NCBI GenBank assembly: GCA_900553765.1
Contig: USET01000055.1
Span: 1-6,670, forward strand
Reading direction: 5' to 3'
DNA: 6,670 bases
Origin: an uncultured Mycoplasmatota bacterium
GTDB lineage: Bacteria > Bacillota_I > Bacilli_A > RF39 > UBA660
Part shown: positions 5,463 to 6,670 of the stretch, in pieces
Numbering within the stretch: position 1 is the first letter of the stretch
Layout: each line of letters opens with the position of its first letter
The notes under the pieces: model-generated
Databases searched by the model: none
What the model was told of the DNA's origin: nothing
The model's input: only the letters and a program-made list of their open reading frames with translations
Translations under genes and position numbers: made by a program

Positions 5463-6670
5463 GTGTTTTTTACGAAAATACCTAGTTTCAAAAAAGCAAC
5501 AGAGAAGAAAAAAATCAAGATTGCGCAAAGGCCAAATTATGTTTATATCCCACTTGTCAATCAGGATGACGAGAATATCACACGTCTTGTAAAAAAGGGA
5601 GATTATATATATAAAGGACAGTCTGTCGGAAGAAGAAAAGGAAATTTACGCATTCCAATTCCTTCTAGCGTGAGCGGAACTGTGATAGGCTTTGAAGAAC
5701 ATACTTATCTGAATGGGAAAAAAGTAAAGTGTGTCGTGATTGAAAATGATTTTAAAGAGAAAACAGAACGTCGGTTGGGTGTAAAAAAAGATTTAACCAA
5801 GTTTACCAAAGAGGAATTTATAGAACGTTTGCAAGAGATGGGAATCGTAGGAATGGGTGGTACTGGATTTCCAACGTATGTCAAATATAATACGAATAAA
5901 AAGATTCATACGTTGATTATCAACGCAGTAGAATGTGAACCATATATTACTGCTGATTTTGCCCTATTAAAAGAGCATGTAGAAGAAATTTTGGAAGCAA
6001 TCGATGCCGTGATGGAGATATGTCACATCGACGAAACTTTGATTGCTGTTAAAAAAGGAAATACAGAATTGATCGAATTATTGTCTAATTTTGTTGGAAC
6101 CTATCTAAAAATCAAAATTGCTCCTGTTTCAAATGGATATCCATCTGGATGGGAGAAGGGACTTGTATATCAACTCAAACGAGTTAGTTATCAGGTGACT
6201 TCTGTAGAACGTGGTATTATTGTAAGCAATGTTTCTACGATGTATGCGATTTATGAAGCATTGAAGTACCATGCACCACTTACAGAGAGGGTTGTTACCT
6301 TTACGGGAGAAATGTTGAAAGATCCACAAAACATCCAAGTAAAAATAGGAACGAAAGTAAGCGATGTGATCGAAACGATCGGTGGATATCATAAAGGTGA
6401 AGATCTTTATTTTGTGGCTGGTGGGCCTATGATGGGAAAGTCTTTGCCAGATGATGATTTGGTTGTAAGTGCTAATTTAAATTGCGTGTTAGTCCTTCCA
6501 AAGCAAAAAGAGTTGGAAGCGACGACTTGTATTCGTTGTGGCAAATGTGTAGAACATTGTCCTGCAAAGTTGAGTCCGGTTCTCATTGCACGAGCGAAAG
6601 GAGATATTAAGAAATTACAGAAGCTACAAGCGGATCGTTGTATCGAATGTGGTTTATGTTCTTACATTTG
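5463..6670 (+). CDS. rnfC: Rnf electron transport complex subunit C, 3'-truncated by window edge
   Basis: RnfC is the peripheral iron-sulfur subunit that exchanges electrons with NAD(H) in the membrane-bound Rnf complex. The complex couples ferredoxin oxidation by NAD+ to Na+ or H+ export, or runs in reverse. The open frame continues past the last base; 402 residues are visible. An N-terminal barrel-sandwich domain (about 1-95) includes PIPSSVSGTV. The NADH/FMN-type domain has GMGGTGFPTYVK (130-141) and NAVECEPYITAD (154-165), and FVAGGPMMG (317-325) lies in the SLBB part. Cluster one is C356, C359, C362 and C366 (CIRCGKCVEHCP). Cluster two is C393, C396 and C399, and the codon for its fourth cysteine (TG-) is cut by the window end. 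Clostridial-type RnfC is about 440 aa, so roughly 40 residues are missing. GTG 5463 is chosen because GGAGG (5451-5455) lies seven bases upstream. Genes rnfD, G, E, A and B normally follow. Confidence 0.95.
   Translation, partial: MFFTKIPSFKKATEKKKIKIAQRPNYVYIPLVNQDDENITRLVKKGDYIYKGQSVGRRKGNLRIPIPSSVSGTVIGFEEHTYLNGKKVKCVVIENDFKEKTERRLGVKKDLTKFTKEEFIERLQEMGIVGMGGTGFPTYVKYNTNKKIHTLIINAVECEPYITADFALLKEHVEEILEAIDAVMEICHIDETLIAVKKGNTELIELLSNFVGTYLKIKIAPVSNGYPSGWEKGLVYQLKRVSYQVTSVERGIIVSNVSTMYAIYEALKYHAPLTERVVTFTGEMLKDPQNIQVKIGTKVSDVIETIGGYHKGEDLYFVAGGPMMGKSLPDDDLVVSANLNCVLVLPKQKELEATTCIRCGKCVEHCPAKLSPVLIARAKGDIKKLQKLQADRCIECGLCSYI

Noticed and set aside
5325..5528. Minus-strand ORF across the M14/rnfC gap
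   Set aside because: It crosses a terminator, a promoter and two gene ends on the other strand, and its translation resembles no protein family.
6129..6392. 87-codon minus-strand ORF inside rnfC
   Set aside because: Antisense to conserved rnfC coding sequence and without motifs.

Overview
The window is AT-rich bacterial DNA with a densely packed, single-strand (+) gene layout and a standard genetic code (TGA ends one gene). The proteins resemble those of low-GC Bacillota. The response regulator and histidine kinase look like the Bacillus CssR/CssS pair, and an Rnf complex subunit points to an anaerobe or facultative anaerobe. An Erysipelotrichia-like or other anaerobic Bacillota is my best guess, but the genus cannot be read from the sequence alone.

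Layout. Positions 1-1212 hold most of the ribosome-assembly GTPase Obg; its first roughly 20 codons lie upstream of the window. A weak hairpin separates it from a sirtuin-type NAD-dependent protein deacylase (1268-1978), which ends in a good intrinsic terminator. A 253-base gene-free stretch (1979-2231) follows. It contains the terminator, a CCACA repeat with 10-base spacing, a nearly perfect ribosome binding site that serves no real gene, a duplicated AACAYGACAGAAG motif, and an extended -10 promoter with an inverted repeat across its -10 box. This leads into a two-gene operon (2232-4171) encoding a CssR-like response regulator and a CssS-like membrane histidine kinase, overlapping by four bases (ATGA) and closed by a strong terminator.

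A perfect extended -10 promoter then drives an unsecreted, divergent M14-type zinc carboxypeptidase-like protein (4241-5386). It keeps the three zinc ligands and the catalytic glutamate but has Ser where the family's substrate-binding Arg normally sits. A terminator that merges into the next promoter separates it from rnfC (5463 to the window end), the iron-sulfur/NADH-side subunit of the Rnf ferredoxin:NAD+ oxidoreductase. The window cuts rnfC at the last cysteine codon of its second cluster motif; the rest of an rnf operon is presumably downstream.

The genes form separate transcription units rather than one pathway: ribosome assembly (obg), NAD-dependent deacylation (cobB), envelope/secretion-stress sensing (cssRS-like), an unassigned metallopeptidase-like enzyme, and membrane energy conservation (rnf). 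I see no clearly new multi-gene system. The most unusual parts are the structured leader upstream of the two-component operon and the altered active site of the M14 protein.
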